Below, in pieces: positions 23,809 through 31,974 of a DNA stretch of 35,663 bases. Under the pieces are notes generated by a model. That model was not told the origin of the DNA, did not search any database, and worked only from the letters and a program-made list of their open reading frames with translations. This DNA comes from an uncultured Hungatella sp. (GTDB taxonomy: Bacteria; Bacillota; Clostridia; Lachnospirales; Lachnospiraceae): contig CATLBO010000027.1 of NCBI GenBank assembly GCA_949879025.1, forward strand, positions 1-35,663. The letters run 5' to 3'. Numbering within the stretch: the stretch's first letter is position 1; the number at the start of each line of letters is the position of its first letter. The translations under genes were made by a program, and so were the position numbers.

Positions 23809-26055
23809 ATGAAATCATTGGTAATTGCGGAGAAACCTTCGGTTGCCCGGGACATTGCCCGGGTTCTGAAATGCACAAAGCAGGGCAACGGCATTATAGA
23901 GGGAGAGCGCTATATTGTTACCTGGGGGCTGGGACATCTGGTGACGCTGGCTGACCCGGAAGATTATGATAAAAAGTATAAAGAATGGAAGATGGAGCAT
24001 CTGCCTGTGATGCCGGAGCGTTTCCGCCTGGAAGTGATTAAGCAGACAGCAAAACAGTATCAGGCGGTAAAGGCTCAGATCCATCGGAAGGATGTAAATC
24101 AGATTATTATTGCCACTGACGCAGGGAGAGAGGGAGAACTGGTGGCGCGGCTTATACTTAAGAAGGCAGGAAATGAAAAGCCTCTGAAACGGCTTTGGAT
24201 CTCGTCGGTGACAGACAAAGCGATTCGGGAGGGATTCGCCGACCTAAGGGATGCAAAAGAGTATGAACCGCTCTATGATGCAGCTATGTCCAGGGCAGAG
24301 GCGGACTGGCTGGTGGGGATTAATGCTACCAGAGCCCTGACGTGCAAGTATAATGCCCAGCTATCCTGCGGACGGGTGCAGACGCCTGCCTTGGCTATGA
24401 TTGACAAAAGGGAGCAGCAGATTAAAAGCTTTGTGCCGAAGCCTTACTATGGGCTCCAGGCAAAAGCAGGGGGAATGGCGCTGGCATGGCAGGATCAGAA
24501 ATCAAAAAGCTTCAGTACTTTTGACAAAAAAAGGGTGGAAGAGATTTTAGGGCAAGTTAAAGGGGAAAACGGACAAGTGATCCAGGTAAAGCGGATGCCA
24601 AAGAAGACCATGCCTCCCCTTTTGTATGATTTGACAGAACTTCAGAGGGAAGCCAGCAGGCGGTTTGACTATTCGGCTAAAGAAACTCTGAATATTATGC
24701 AGCGGCTTTATGAAAACCATAAGGTGCTGACTTATCCCAGGACGGATTTCAAATATCTGACAGCTGACATTGTTCCCACTTTAAAGGAACGGCTGAAGGC
24801 TTGTTCGGTGGGGCCTTACAGGACTTTGGCTGGAAAGCTTATAAATAAGCCGCTTCCCCAGAAGCCATGGTTTGTAGATGATAAAAAGGTGGGAGATCAT
24901 CATGCCATTATCCCTACGGAGCAGTTTGTGCAGCTTGATCACATGACAGTGGACGAAAGAAGAATCTATGACCTGGTGGTGCGGCGGTTTATTGCTGCCA
25001 TGTATCCGCCTTATGAATATGAACAGACCAGTGTGACGGTGAAAGCAGGGCAGGAACTGTTTACTGCCCATGGAAATGTGGTAAGGGCCTTGGGATGGAA
25101 GGCGGTTTATGACAGGGAATCCGGCGGATTTTCCGGAGAGCCAGATGACGTACAGGAAGAAAGCCAAAGAAGCGCTGCAGAAGGGCAGGCAGGTAAAAGC
25201 CAAAGCCTTCCGCAGATAAATGAAGGGGATGTATTAAAAGGACTGGTATTTACCATGACAGAGGGCAGGACAAAGCCGCCAGCCCATTTTACAGAGGACA
25301 CTCTTTTGTCTGCCATGGAAAATCCGGCTGCATACATGGAATCCGGTGACAAGGCCATGGCTAAGACGCTGGGGGAGACAGGGGGGCTGGGAACCGTTGC
25401 CACAAGGGCGGATATTATTGAAAAACTGTTTTCTTCTTTTCTTCTGGAAAAAAGGGGAAAGGAACTGTTTTTGACTTCCAAGGCAAGGCAGCTTTTAGAG
25501 CTGGTGCCGGAGGATCTGAAGAAACCGGAGATGACTGCAGTTTGGGAGATGAAACTGTCTTTAATTGCTAAGGGGAATTTAAGCCGGGATGCATTTATGA
25601 ATGATATCCGCACCTATTCCTCCCAGCTGATTCATGAGATAAAAAGCGGGGAGGGAAGCTTCCGCCATGATAACCTGACGAACCGCAGATGCCCTCAGTG
25701 CGGCAAAAGAATGCTTCTTGTCAAAGGCAAGAACAGTGAAATGCTGACATGCCAGGACAGGGAGTGCGGATATCGGGAGACGGTTTCCCGGACTTCCAAT
25801 GCAAGATGCCCTAATTGCCATAAGAAGATGGAGCTTAGAGGCAAAGGGGACGGGCAGATCTTTGTGTGCCGGTGCGGGTATAAGGAGAAACTGAATTCGT
25901 TTTTGGAGCGGAGAAAGAAGGAAGGAGCCGGAGTTACCAAAAAGGATGTGAACCGTTATCTGGAACGGCAGAAAAAAGAAGCAAAAGAGCCCTTGAACAA
26001 TGCATTTGCACAGGCTTTGGCAGGGCTGAAGCTGGAGCAGCAGAAGGAAATGTAA
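23809..26055 (+). CDS. topB: DNA topoisomerase III
   Basis: This 748-aa type IA topoisomerase relaxes and decatenates DNA by single-strand passage. The Toprim domain opens with SLVIAEKPSVARDIARVL and carries IIIATDAGREGELVARLIL (Glu of the first motif, then the acidic cluster). The catalytic tyrosine is Tyr309 in VLTYPRTDFKYL, and DDKKVGDHHAIIPTE and GLGTVATRADIIEKL are typical of TopB. Two C-terminal zinc-finger-like modules follow (CPQCGKRM...CQDRECGY and CPNCHKKM...CRCGY), with a basic tail. The frame opens upstream at 23782, but the ATG at 23809 has AAGGAGCAGGGC ahead and starts exactly at the family N-terminus. Plasmid and ICE copies of topB exist, but codon usage and neighbours here look chromosomal. 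Confidence 0.97.
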   Translation: MKSLVIAEKPSVARDIARVLKCTKQGNGIIEGERYIVTWGLGHLVTLADPEDYDKKYKEWKMEHLPVMPERFRLEVIKQTAKQYQAVKAQIHRKDVNQIIIATDAGREGELVARLILKKAGNEKPLKRLWISSVTDKAIREGFADLRDAKEYEPLYDAAMSRAEADWLVGINATRALTCKYNAQLSCGRVQTPALAMIDKREQQIKSFVPKPYYGLQAKAGGMALAWQDQKSKSFSTFDKKRVEEILGQVKGENGQVIQVKRMPKKTMPPLLYDLTELQREASRRFDYSAKETLNIMQRLYENHKVLTYPRTDFKYLTADIVPTLKERLKACSVGPYRTLAGKLINKPLPQKPWFVDDKKVGDHHAIIPTEQFVQLDHMTVDERRIYDLVVRRFIAAMYPPYEYEQTSVTVKAGQELFTAHGNVVRALGWKAVYDRESGGFSGEPDDVQEESQRSAAEGQAGKSQSLPQINEGDVLKGLVFTMTEGRTKPPAHFTEDTLLSAMENPAAYMESGDKAMAKTLGETGGLGTVATRADIIEKLFSSFLLEKRGKELFLTSKARQLLELVPEDLKKPEMTAVWEMKLSLIAKGNLSRDAFMNDIRTYSSQLIHEIKSGEGSFRHDNLTNRRCPQCGKRMLLVKGKNSEMLTCQDRECGYRETVSRTSNARCPNCHKKMELRGKGDGQIFVCRCGYKEKLNSFLERRKKEGAGVTKKDVNRYLERQKKEAKEPLNNAFAQALAGLKLEQQKEM

Positions 26056-26103
26056 AGCGTATCTTACTGTAAAAGTCTCACCGCCTAATAGGCGGCATGA
26101 ATT

Positions 26104-26135
26104 CAGACATGCCAAATGCGCACGTCTGGCTTTTA
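26104..26135 (+). terminator. Terminator after topB
   Basis: CAGACATGC (26104-26112) pairs with GCACGTCTG (26120-26128) with one mismatch, followed by GCTTTTA. A second small hairpin (CCGCCTAATAGGCGG) lies about 10 bp upstream. Confidence 0.6.
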
Positions 26136-26201
26136 TGTACGGCGGTGCGTCCGCTGCCGGGCGCATGAAGGTTTACAGGAAAATCCAAGGGGAGAAATGG
26201 G

Positions 26202-26690
26202 ATGGAGAGAAGGGACAAGATTAATTATTATCTGGATTTGGCTGACGTGGTGGCCAAGAGAGGGACATGCCTCAGAAGGCTTTACGGGGCGGTGATCGTG
26301 AAAAATGACGAGGTAATCTCCACTGGATATGTGGGAGCTCCAAGAGGAAGAAAGAACTGTTCGGATCTGGGGGTGTGCATCCGGCAGAAAATGAATATTC
26401 CCAGAGGGGAAAGGTATGAATTATGCCGCAGCGTCCATGCAGAGGCCAATGCTATTATCAGCGCAGAGCGGGAGCGGATGATCGGAAGCTCTTTGTATCT
26501 GGCAGGGAGGGAAGTGGCTACGGGGCAGTATATTTCCAATTCCGGAAGCTGCTCCATGTGCAAGAGAATGATCATAAACGCAGGGATCAAGACGGTTTAC
26601 ATTCGGGACGATGAAGATCATTATCGGGTAGTGCAGGTGGAGAAGTGGATTCAGGAGGATGAGTCTTTAGATGGGCAGTTTGGATATTAA
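26202..26690 (+). CDS. Deoxycytidylate deaminase-like protein (ComEB type)
   Basis: A 162-aa zinc-dependent deaminase of the dCMP deaminase/ComEB group, which would turn dCMP into dUMP for thymidylate synthesis. The zinc motifs are SVHAEANAII (His-Ala-Glu) and SGSCSMCKRMIINAGI (Cys-x2-Cys). CLRRLYGAVIVKNDEVISTG and NCSDLGVCIRQKMNIPRGER are characteristic of the family. The start ATG at 26202 is preceded by AAGGGGAGAAATGGG. Its stop is 6 bp before the binding-protein gene of the sensor cluster, so they are probably on one transcript, although no functional link is evident. Confidence 0.9.
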   Translation: MERRDKINYYLDLADVVAKRGTCLRRLYGAVIVKNDEVISTGYVGAPRGRKNCSDLGVCIRQKMNIPRGERYELCRSVHAEANAIISAERERMIGSSLYLAGREVATGQYISNSGSCSMCKRMIINAGIKTVYIRDDEDHYRVVQVEKWIQEDESLDGQFGY

Positions 26691-26696
26691 AGAAAT

Positions 26697-27776
26697 ATGA
26701 AAACAGATATGGAAGCTGACAACAACAGAAGATCCAGCACTGTCTCAACGGATGCGGCGCCGTTTAAAAAGCTGTGGCTTTTTGCAGGAGCAGTAACAAC
26801 AGCATCAATTGTAATCATATTCATAAGTTATTATCTGCTTCTTAAAAACCATAAAACCGGCGATATGGATTATAGTTCCTATAAGTATCACATTGCCATT
26901 ATATCTGACGAGACAGACACGTCATTCTGGAGAGACGTGTACAGCGGCGCCGTGGAGGCAGGAGCAGGGTATGGCGCCTATGTGGAACAGATAGGAGATA
27001 ACCTGGCAGACCGCTTTTCCATGGAGGATGCCATCAATATTGCCATTTATGAACATGTGGACGGCATTCTTTTAAGACCAGCAGGAAACGAGGAGACACA
27101 GAAGCTTATTGACAAGGCCTGCAGCCATGGAATACCGGTTATTACCATGCAGAAAGATGTGCCAGGGTCCAAGCGCCAGGGATTTGTGGGGATTAATGAC
27201 TATTTTCTGGGGCAGGAGTACGGAAAAAGAATGCTTCGCATGGCAGATAATGAAATCAGGCTGGTTACTGTTTTATTTCCCGGAGCCGGTTTTAATGAAA
27301 CCAGCCGGAAATGGTTCCGTCTGGGACTTAGCAATACGGTGCAGCAGTATCCGATACGGTTTGACTTCAGGACCATACAGGATGACAGAGGACTGAACAA
27401 TGCGGAAGACGTAATTCAGGATATGGCGGAAGGCAATACAGAGCAGCCGGATGTGATCATCTGCCTGGACGAGGTGCTTACCCAGTCTGCTTATCAGCTA
27501 ATCCGGGACAGAGGCCTGTCGGACAGGATTCAGGTTATCGGCAGCTATATTTCCGATGAGATTTTAGAGGGGATTGAGCAGGGGTATTTGGATTCTACCA
27601 TTACTGTTGATCCTAAGGCCATGGGCCGCTTAAGCGTGGAGGCCCTTATGACCTACAAAAAGTATCATATGGTCAGCTACTATACAGAGGTAGGGGTCAT
27701 GCTGGTGGATCAGAGCTGGGCAGCGCAGTACAGAGGGGAGGATGGGGATGGGGAGGAACATCATATGGAAAAGTAG
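26697..27776 (+). CDS. Membrane-anchored sugar-binding-type protein (Peripla_BP_4), likely sensor partner of the kinase
   Basis: A 359-aa protein with one N-terminal transmembrane helix (residues about 25-48, KLWLFAGAVTTASIVIIF) and an external domain of the RbsB/LacI type I binding-protein fold. The domain opens YHIAIISDETDTSFWRDVYS, continues EHVDGILLRPAGNEETQKLI and GIPVITMQKDVPGSKRQGFV, and ends ITVDPKAMGRLSVEAL. There is no lipobox, so it stays anchored by the helix instead of being a free ABC-transporter subunit. It overlaps the histidine kinase gene by 29-35 bp. In clostridia and bacilli such trios (binding protein, YesM kinase, YesN regulator) act as sugar-sensing units. The ATG at 26697 has no good ribosome site (AAAGAAAT); translation probably follows from the deaminase gene. 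ATG 26709 is an alternative start. Confidence 0.85.
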   Translation: MKTDMEADNNRRSSTVSTDAAPFKKLWLFAGAVTTASIVIIFISYYLLLKNHKTGDMDYSSYKYHIAIISDETDTSFWRDVYSGAVEAGAGYGAYVEQIGDNLADRFSMEDAINIAIYEHVDGILLRPAGNEETQKLIDKACSHGIPVITMQKDVPGSKRQGFVGINDYFLGQEYGKRMLRMADNEIRLVTVLFPGAGFNETSRKWFRLGLSNTVQQYPIRFDFRTIQDDRGLNNAEDVIQDMAEGNTEQPDVIICLDEVLTQSAYQLIRDRGLSDRIQVIGSYISDEILEGIEQGYLDSTITVDPKAMGRLSVEALMTYKKYHMVSYYTEVGVMLVDQSWAAQYRGEDGDGEEHHMEK

Positions 27777-29253
27777 GCATTTTTTTGATCGTTCTCTGCG
27801 TACTAAGCTGATCCTTCTTGTTATGTTTACGATGACGGTTTCTCTGGCAATTAACTTGGCTTTATTCGGCCGCATTAACAAAACAGCAAAAAATATGGAA
27901 CAGGTATATGCCACGAACATCCGTCTGGGGGAGCTGGAACGGCTGCTTACGGATATTGAAAGCGATGTATATCAATACTTAAATATTCAGAATCAGAATG
28001 CGCTGGAGAACTTTACTGCCAACAGGCAGCGGTTCGGGGCCATGATTGAGGAGATTGATGATACCATCACCGATCATCCGGCCCGGCGGATGGAGCGCAG
28101 CATCCGCAGCCTTGCCCTTTCCTATCTGGAACTGACGGACAGCGCCATTGAGGCAAAGCAGGCTTATGATGCGGCCTCATATAGGGAAAGCTATAAGGAG
28201 ATACAGACCATTTATACGTATCTTCTGGCTTATATCAGGGGACTGGATACTCTGCGGTTTAAAGCGAATTCAGAAAATTATGACGTGCTGTACCAGTATC
28301 TTCGCTATCTGGAGCTTTTTATTACTGCGGTGCTGGCAGGCGTTACCTGCTGCCTTACGGTGATCTTGTATGTTATTATGGGAAACTTTACAAGGCCTTT
28401 GGAGGAGCTGGCAGTAAAGGCCAGGGAGGTGGGAAAAGGAAACTTCGGGATTTCTCTTAAGAAGCCGGAAAGCAGAGACGAAGTCGGAACGGTGACAGAG
28501 GCATTTAACCAAATGATTGTCAGCCTTAATGACTATATCCGGAAAACCAGGGAGAGCATGGAGCTGGAGCTGAAGATGAAGGAGAGGGAACTGGCTATGG
28601 AAAGCCTGCTGAAGGATGCTCAGCTGAAATATTACCAAGCCCAGATCAACCCTCATTTCCTCTTTAATACCCTGAATGCCGGACAGCAGCTGGCCATGAT
28701 GGAAGATGCGGAGAAGACTTATATTTTTATGGAAAATATGGCGCTGTTTTTCCGATATCGCCTGAGAAAGAACGGGGAAGAGTCCACTCTTAGGGAAGAG
28801 GTGGAACTGATTGACAGTTACATGTATATTATGAATGTGCGGTATTCCAATGAGATTCATCTGGAGAAGCAGATCCATGACAGCCTTCTTAATATCCGGT
28901 TTCCTGGCATGGTGCTGCAGCCGGTTATTGAAAATGCCCTGCATCATGGGCTGGGAGCCGTGGAATGGGAAAAACATATATGGTTTTTGGCAGTGAGGGA
29001 ACAAGGCGAGGCGGTTATTTCAGTGAGAGACAACGGAATTGGCATAGGAGAAGATATGCTGAGGGAACTGAATCACGGCAGCGGACAGACAAGGGCAAAG
29101 GATGAAAAGGACTGGGGCAATGGTGTAGGCCTTGTAAATGTAAGGGAAAGGCTGCGGCTGTATTTTAACAGGGAGAACGTGCTGACAGTGGAAAGCAGCG
29201 GGGAAGGAAAAGGAACCACAGTGGTGATTCGGGTGCCCATATTGCAGAGCTGA
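27748..29253 (+). CDS. Sensor histidine kinase, YesM/LytS (His_kinase) type
   Basis: A membrane histidine kinase of 501 aa. TM1 lies at about residues 17-40 (TKLILLVMFTMTVSLAINLA) and TM2 at about 186-212 (LFITAVLAGVTCCLTVIL). The external part between them, roughly 145 residues, is helical like a four-helix sensor. HAMP follows (RPLEELAVKAREVGKGNFGI). The phosphoacceptor is His303 in QINPHFLFNTLNAG, the hallmark of the LytS/YesM group. The ATPase part shows LQPVIENALHHGLG (N box), VRDNGIGIG and GVGLVNVRERL. The ATG at 27748 has GGGGAGG at 5-7 nt; the ATG at 27742 directly abuts that site and is less likely. The overlap with the binding-protein gene suggests the two proteins are made together and probably form one receptor. 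Confidence 0.93.
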   Translation: MGRNIIWKSRHFFDRSLRTKLILLVMFTMTVSLAINLALFGRINKTAKNMEQVYATNIRLGELERLLTDIESDVYQYLNIQNQNALENFTANRQRFGAMIEEIDDTITDHPARRMERSIRSLALSYLELTDSAIEAKQAYDAASYRESYKEIQTIYTYLLAYIRGLDTLRFKANSENYDVLYQYLRYLELFITAVLAGVTCCLTVILYVIMGNFTRPLEELAVKAREVGKGNFGISLKKPESRDEVGTVTEAFNQMIVSLNDYIRKTRESMELELKMKERELAMESLLKDAQLKYYQAQINPHFLFNTLNAGQQLAMMEDAEKTYIFMENMALFFRYRLRKNGEESTLREEVELIDSYMYIMNVRYSNEIHLEKQIHDSLLNIRFPGMVLQPVIENALHHGLGAVEWEKHIWFLAVREQGEAVISVRDNGIGIGEDMLRELNHGSGQTRAKDEKDWGNGVGLVNVRERLRLYFNRENVLTVESSGEGKGTTVVIRVPILQS

Positions 29254-29271
29254 CGGTGTAAGGAGCCAGGG

Positions 29272-30849
29272 ATGTATAATATACTTTTAGCGGACGATGA
29301 AGGGATTGTGACGGATGCCCTGCAGTTTATTATCGAGAAGAATTTCGGCGGGGAATGCCGGGTGGCGGTAGCCAAAAACGGGCGGCAAGCCATTGAACTG
29401 GCAGAAAGCTTTAAACCAGATATTGCCTTTTTGGATATTCAGATGCCGGGGATTAACGGATTAAAGGCTATGGAGGAGATCCGGATACAGAATCCCAGGG
29501 TGAAGACCCTGATTCTTACGGCCTATGATAATTTTGACTATGCCAAAGAGGCCCTGCGGCTTGGGGCGGTGGATTATCTTATGAAGCCGATAAACAGAAA
29601 AGTAATCGTGGATCGGCTTACAGGGATTTTGCATACCATTGACAAAGAGCGGCAGAAGCGCAGGGATGACTTGCTGGCAAAGGAAAAGATGGAGGCAGTG
29701 GTTCCCATTATTGAAAACGGGTTTGTAATCAGCCTGATTATTCAGAATGAGTATGAAGACAGCGGGGAGCAGTATCGAAGGCTTTTGAATCTGGAAGAAG
29801 CTTATGGGATCATTATGGCCCTGGAGTGGGGCGAAGGCAGCGAGAACGGTGAGATGGGGAATCCTGTAGGTTCCGGCGTGCGGGCCCACAAGTATTATGA
29901 CAGGATGACAGAACTGGTAAAAGTATATTTTAAAGCGTTGGCCAGCAGCATCATGGGAAATAAGATCGTGTGCGTGATTCCTTCCAGTGAGGAAAAAATG
30001 GAATATGAGGACAGGCTGCGCATGATTGAGAAGGCCAGGAATCTGGTTAAGGCCCTTAAGCAGGCAGTAGGGATAGAGTTTAAGGCAGGCATTGGCTCCG
30101 TGCGGCCATGGGAAGCCATGTTTGATTCCTACCAGGAGGCTTTAAATGCCCTGCGTCACGGGAAAAGGAAAGTAACTCATATTGATGACCTGATTGTAAA
30201 AGGGACGAAAGAGAAACAGCGGCAGATTATGGAGCAGATGGTGCTGAAGGCTGTTCTGGGAGGCATGGAGCATGATGTGCGGCAGGAGGCCACAGTGTTT
30301 GCCGGGTGGGTGCTTAAAAATGAGGACAGCAGATTTGAGGAAGAGCGGATGCAGCTGGCGGAGATCCTTCTTCTGGCCAGACGGCAGGCTGAGGAGCAGG
30401 GGGGAGAGTGCCGGGGATGGGAGGAAGTCCTGAGAGGCGTGCTGGAAGCAGACAATGAGGAGGAACTGCGGCAGAGATTTGTGGCGGCTATGGTGGCGCT
30501 GGCTAAAGAAGTGGTTATACAGAACCAGGAGCCGGACGGCATTATTACCAGAGCCAGAGACTATATGCGGCAGAATTTCCGGAAGGACCTTGCCCTGGAG
30601 GAGGTAGCCCAGTCTGTAGGGATCAGCCCATACTATTTCAGTAAGCTGTTTAAGGAAGAGGCAGGGATGAATTTTACGGAGTATTTGACAGGACTCCGGA
30701 TAGAGAATGCAAAAAAGCTTCTTTTGAACCGGGAGATGAGCATTAAGGAGGTCTGCGTAAACTCAGGTTATGGGAATCCCAACTATTTCAGCAGGATTTT
30801 TAAGAAGTGGACAGGTATTACGCCTACGGAATTTAGGGACGGAGGCTGA
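29272..30849 (+). CDS. Response regulator, YesN type (receiver plus AraC DNA-binding domain)
   Basis: A 525-aa cytosolic transcription factor. The receiver domain (residues 1-125) has the acidic pair in ILLADDE, the phosphorylation site Asp55 in AFLDIQMPG, Thr in LILTAYDNFDYA and Lys in YLMKPIN. A linker of nearly 290 residues follows, as is usual for YesN. The C-terminal AraC/XylS domain (about 420-522) has two helix-turn-helix units: LALEEVAQSVGISPYYFSKL and IKEVCVNSGYGNPNYFSRIF, ending in GITPTEFRD. It lies 18 bp after the kinase gene. The next operon begins 260 bp downstream with repeated 10-mers around its promoter, so I infer that this protein switches on the ABC transporter genes. The sequence alone does not prove this. 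Confidence 0.95.
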   Translation: MYNILLADDEGIVTDALQFIIEKNFGGECRVAVAKNGRQAIELAESFKPDIAFLDIQMPGINGLKAMEEIRIQNPRVKTLILTAYDNFDYAKEALRLGAVDYLMKPINRKVIVDRLTGILHTIDKERQKRRDDLLAKEKMEAVVPIIENGFVISLIIQNEYEDSGEQYRRLLNLEEAYGIIMALEWGEGSENGEMGNPVGSGVRAHKYYDRMTELVKVYFKALASSIMGNKIVCVIPSSEEKMEYEDRLRMIEKARNLVKALKQAVGIEFKAGIGSVRPWEAMFDSYQEALNALRHGKRKVTHIDDLIVKGTKEKQRQIMEQMVLKAVLGGMEHDVRQEATVFAGWVLKNEDSRFEEERMQLAEILLLARRQAEEQGGECRGWEEVLRGVLEADNEEELRQRFVAAMVALAKEVVIQNQEPDGIITRARDYMRQNFRKDLALEEVAQSVGISPYYFSKLFKEEAGMNFTEYLTGLRIENAKKLLLNREMSIKEVCVNSGYGNPNYFSRIFKKWTGITPTEFRDGG

Positions 30850-30900
30850 ATTTGTGCAAAACAGTGGAAAATAGACAAAAAGACATGGAGATTGAGAAGA

Positions 30901-31006
30901 ATAGCACAAATATAAAGCAAAAAAATGCTATGTATTTTCACGTAACAGAAAAAGTTTATGAAAATATGTAGAAATTTGCAAGTTTGTGCTATTTTTTTTG
31001 TGCTAT
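30901..31006 (+). repeat. Three copies of TTTGTGCTAT around the importer promoter
   Basis: Direct copies at 30983-30992 and 30997-31006 (14-bp period), and an inverted copy (ATAGCACAAA) at 30901-30910. A partial TTTGTGC lies at 30851-30857, just after the regulator stop. The second direct copy runs into the extended -10. Direct repeats next to a promoter are the usual binding pattern of AraC-type regulators, and the candidate regulator is encoded immediately upstream. Confidence 0.55.
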
Positions 31007-31009
31007 AAT
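31001..31009 (+). promoter_or_regulatory. Extended -10 promoter of the ABC importer operon
   Basis: TGCTATAAT. There is no good -35 at 17 bp (AGTTTG), as expected for an activator-dependent promoter. The predicted start near 31016 gives a 95-nt leader. Confidence 0.55.
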
Positions 31010-31023
31010 CACCTAAAAGCAAT

Positions 31024-31081
31024 GCAGCGGAAAGTGCATAGAGGCATATTGTTCGGATGAAGAAAGCCGCTGCGGAACAAT
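31024..31081 (+). promoter_or_regulatory. Leader with two interleaved stems (pseudoknot-like)
   Basis: GCAGCGG (31024-31030) can pair with CCGCTGC (31067-31073), and ATTGTTC (31048-31054) with GAACAAT (31075-31081). The second 5' arm lies inside the loop of the first stem and its partner outside, so the two stems interleave as in an H-type pseudoknot. The ribosome site (GGAGAGGAGG) starts 10 bases further on. No known riboswitch consensus was recognised. Confidence 0.35.
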
Positions 31082-31109
31082 TATATTTTCCGGAGAGGAG
31101 GATACGTTC

Positions 31110-31973
31110 ATGAGCATGTTTTTGCAGGCTTGTGTCAATGGACTATTGATGGGGGGATTCTATTCTCTCATGGGCATGGGGCAGAACATTATTTTCGGCG
31201 TTATGAAAATCGTAAACTTCTGCCATGGCGAGATGCTGATGGTAGGGATGTACTTGACCTTTATACTGTACACCTATTTGGGCATAGACCCCTATCTGGC
31301 AGTCCCTATTGTGGCAGTTACCATGTTCTGCCTTGGTTCTGTGATTCAGCATACGCTGATCACCCCTTCTTTAGGCACCAAGAGCTTTACAAACCTTTTG
31401 TTTCTTACTGTAGGCCTGGGACTTCTTTTGTCTAACGGTGCGCTGGTGATCTTCGGCTCTGAATACCGCTCCATCCGCACTGCTTATTCCCAGACATACA
31501 TTCAGATGGGACCGGTTACCATGGCTCTTCCAAGGCTCATCAGCTTTGGGGTGCTGATTGTGGTTACGATTGCATTATTTGCCTTTTTGAAATATACCAC
31601 CATAGGCAAGCAGATCAGGGCCGTGTCGCAGAATCCTGTAGGCGCAGAGGTGGTCGGAATCGACGTGAAGAAGATTTATATTCTGACTTATGGCTTGGGG
31701 GTGGCGCTGGCAGGCACTGCAGGTGCCTTGCTGACTCAGTTCTATACGATCTTCCCAACTGCAGGAGCCAGCTTCGGATTCCGGGCCCTTATTGTGGTGG
31801 TAGTCGGAGGATTGGGGTCTATTCCGGGAGCTTTTCTGGCCGGTATCTTTTTAGGGCTGCTTGAAACTATGAGTGCCTTGTTTATCAGTCCTTCTTACAG
31901 CGACCTGATTGTATTTATGACATTTATCGTCATATTGGTAGTCCGCCAGACTGTGATAGCAAGGAGGAGATAA
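31110..31973 (+). CDS. livH: Branched-chain amino acid-type ABC transporter permease, LivH family
   Basis: A 287-aa inner-membrane permease with about eight hydrophobic helices, first of a five-gene importer operon. Family features are the N-terminal NGLLMGGFYSLMGMGQNIIF and VNFCHGEMLMVGMY (LivH has N-F-A-H-G), the coupling segment QIRAVSQNPVGAEVVGIDVK, and FRALIVVVVGGLGSIPGAFL. GGAGAGGAGG precedes the ATG at 31110. It pairs with the LivM-type protein encoded 2 bp downstream. The HAAT family also imports urea, short amides, aromatic acids and other ligands, so the symbol denotes the family, not the substrate. Confidence 0.93.
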   Translation: MSMFLQACVNGLLMGGFYSLMGMGQNIIFGVMKIVNFCHGEMLMVGMYLTFILYTYLGIDPYLAVPIVAVTMFCLGSVIQHTLITPSLGTKSFTNLLFLTVGLGLLLSNGALVIFGSEYRSIRTAYSQTYIQMGPVTMALPRLISFGVLIVVTIALFAFLKYTTIGKQIRAVSQNPVGAEVVGIDVKKIYILTYGLGVALAGTAGALLTQFYTIFPTAGASFGFRALIVVVVGGLGSIPGAFLAGIFLGLLETMSALFISPSYSDLIVFMTFIVILVVRQTVIARRR

Positions 31974-31974
31974 T

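Noticed and set aside
26056-26201. A structured regulatory RNA between topB and the deaminase gene
   Set aside because: The hairpins are explained as a terminator plus a small stem; no riboswitch motif was recognised.
30901-31006. The TTTGTGCTAT copies as a CRISPR-like array
   Set aside because: The 10-base repeats are too short, one is inverted and the spacing is irregular; an operator is the better reading.
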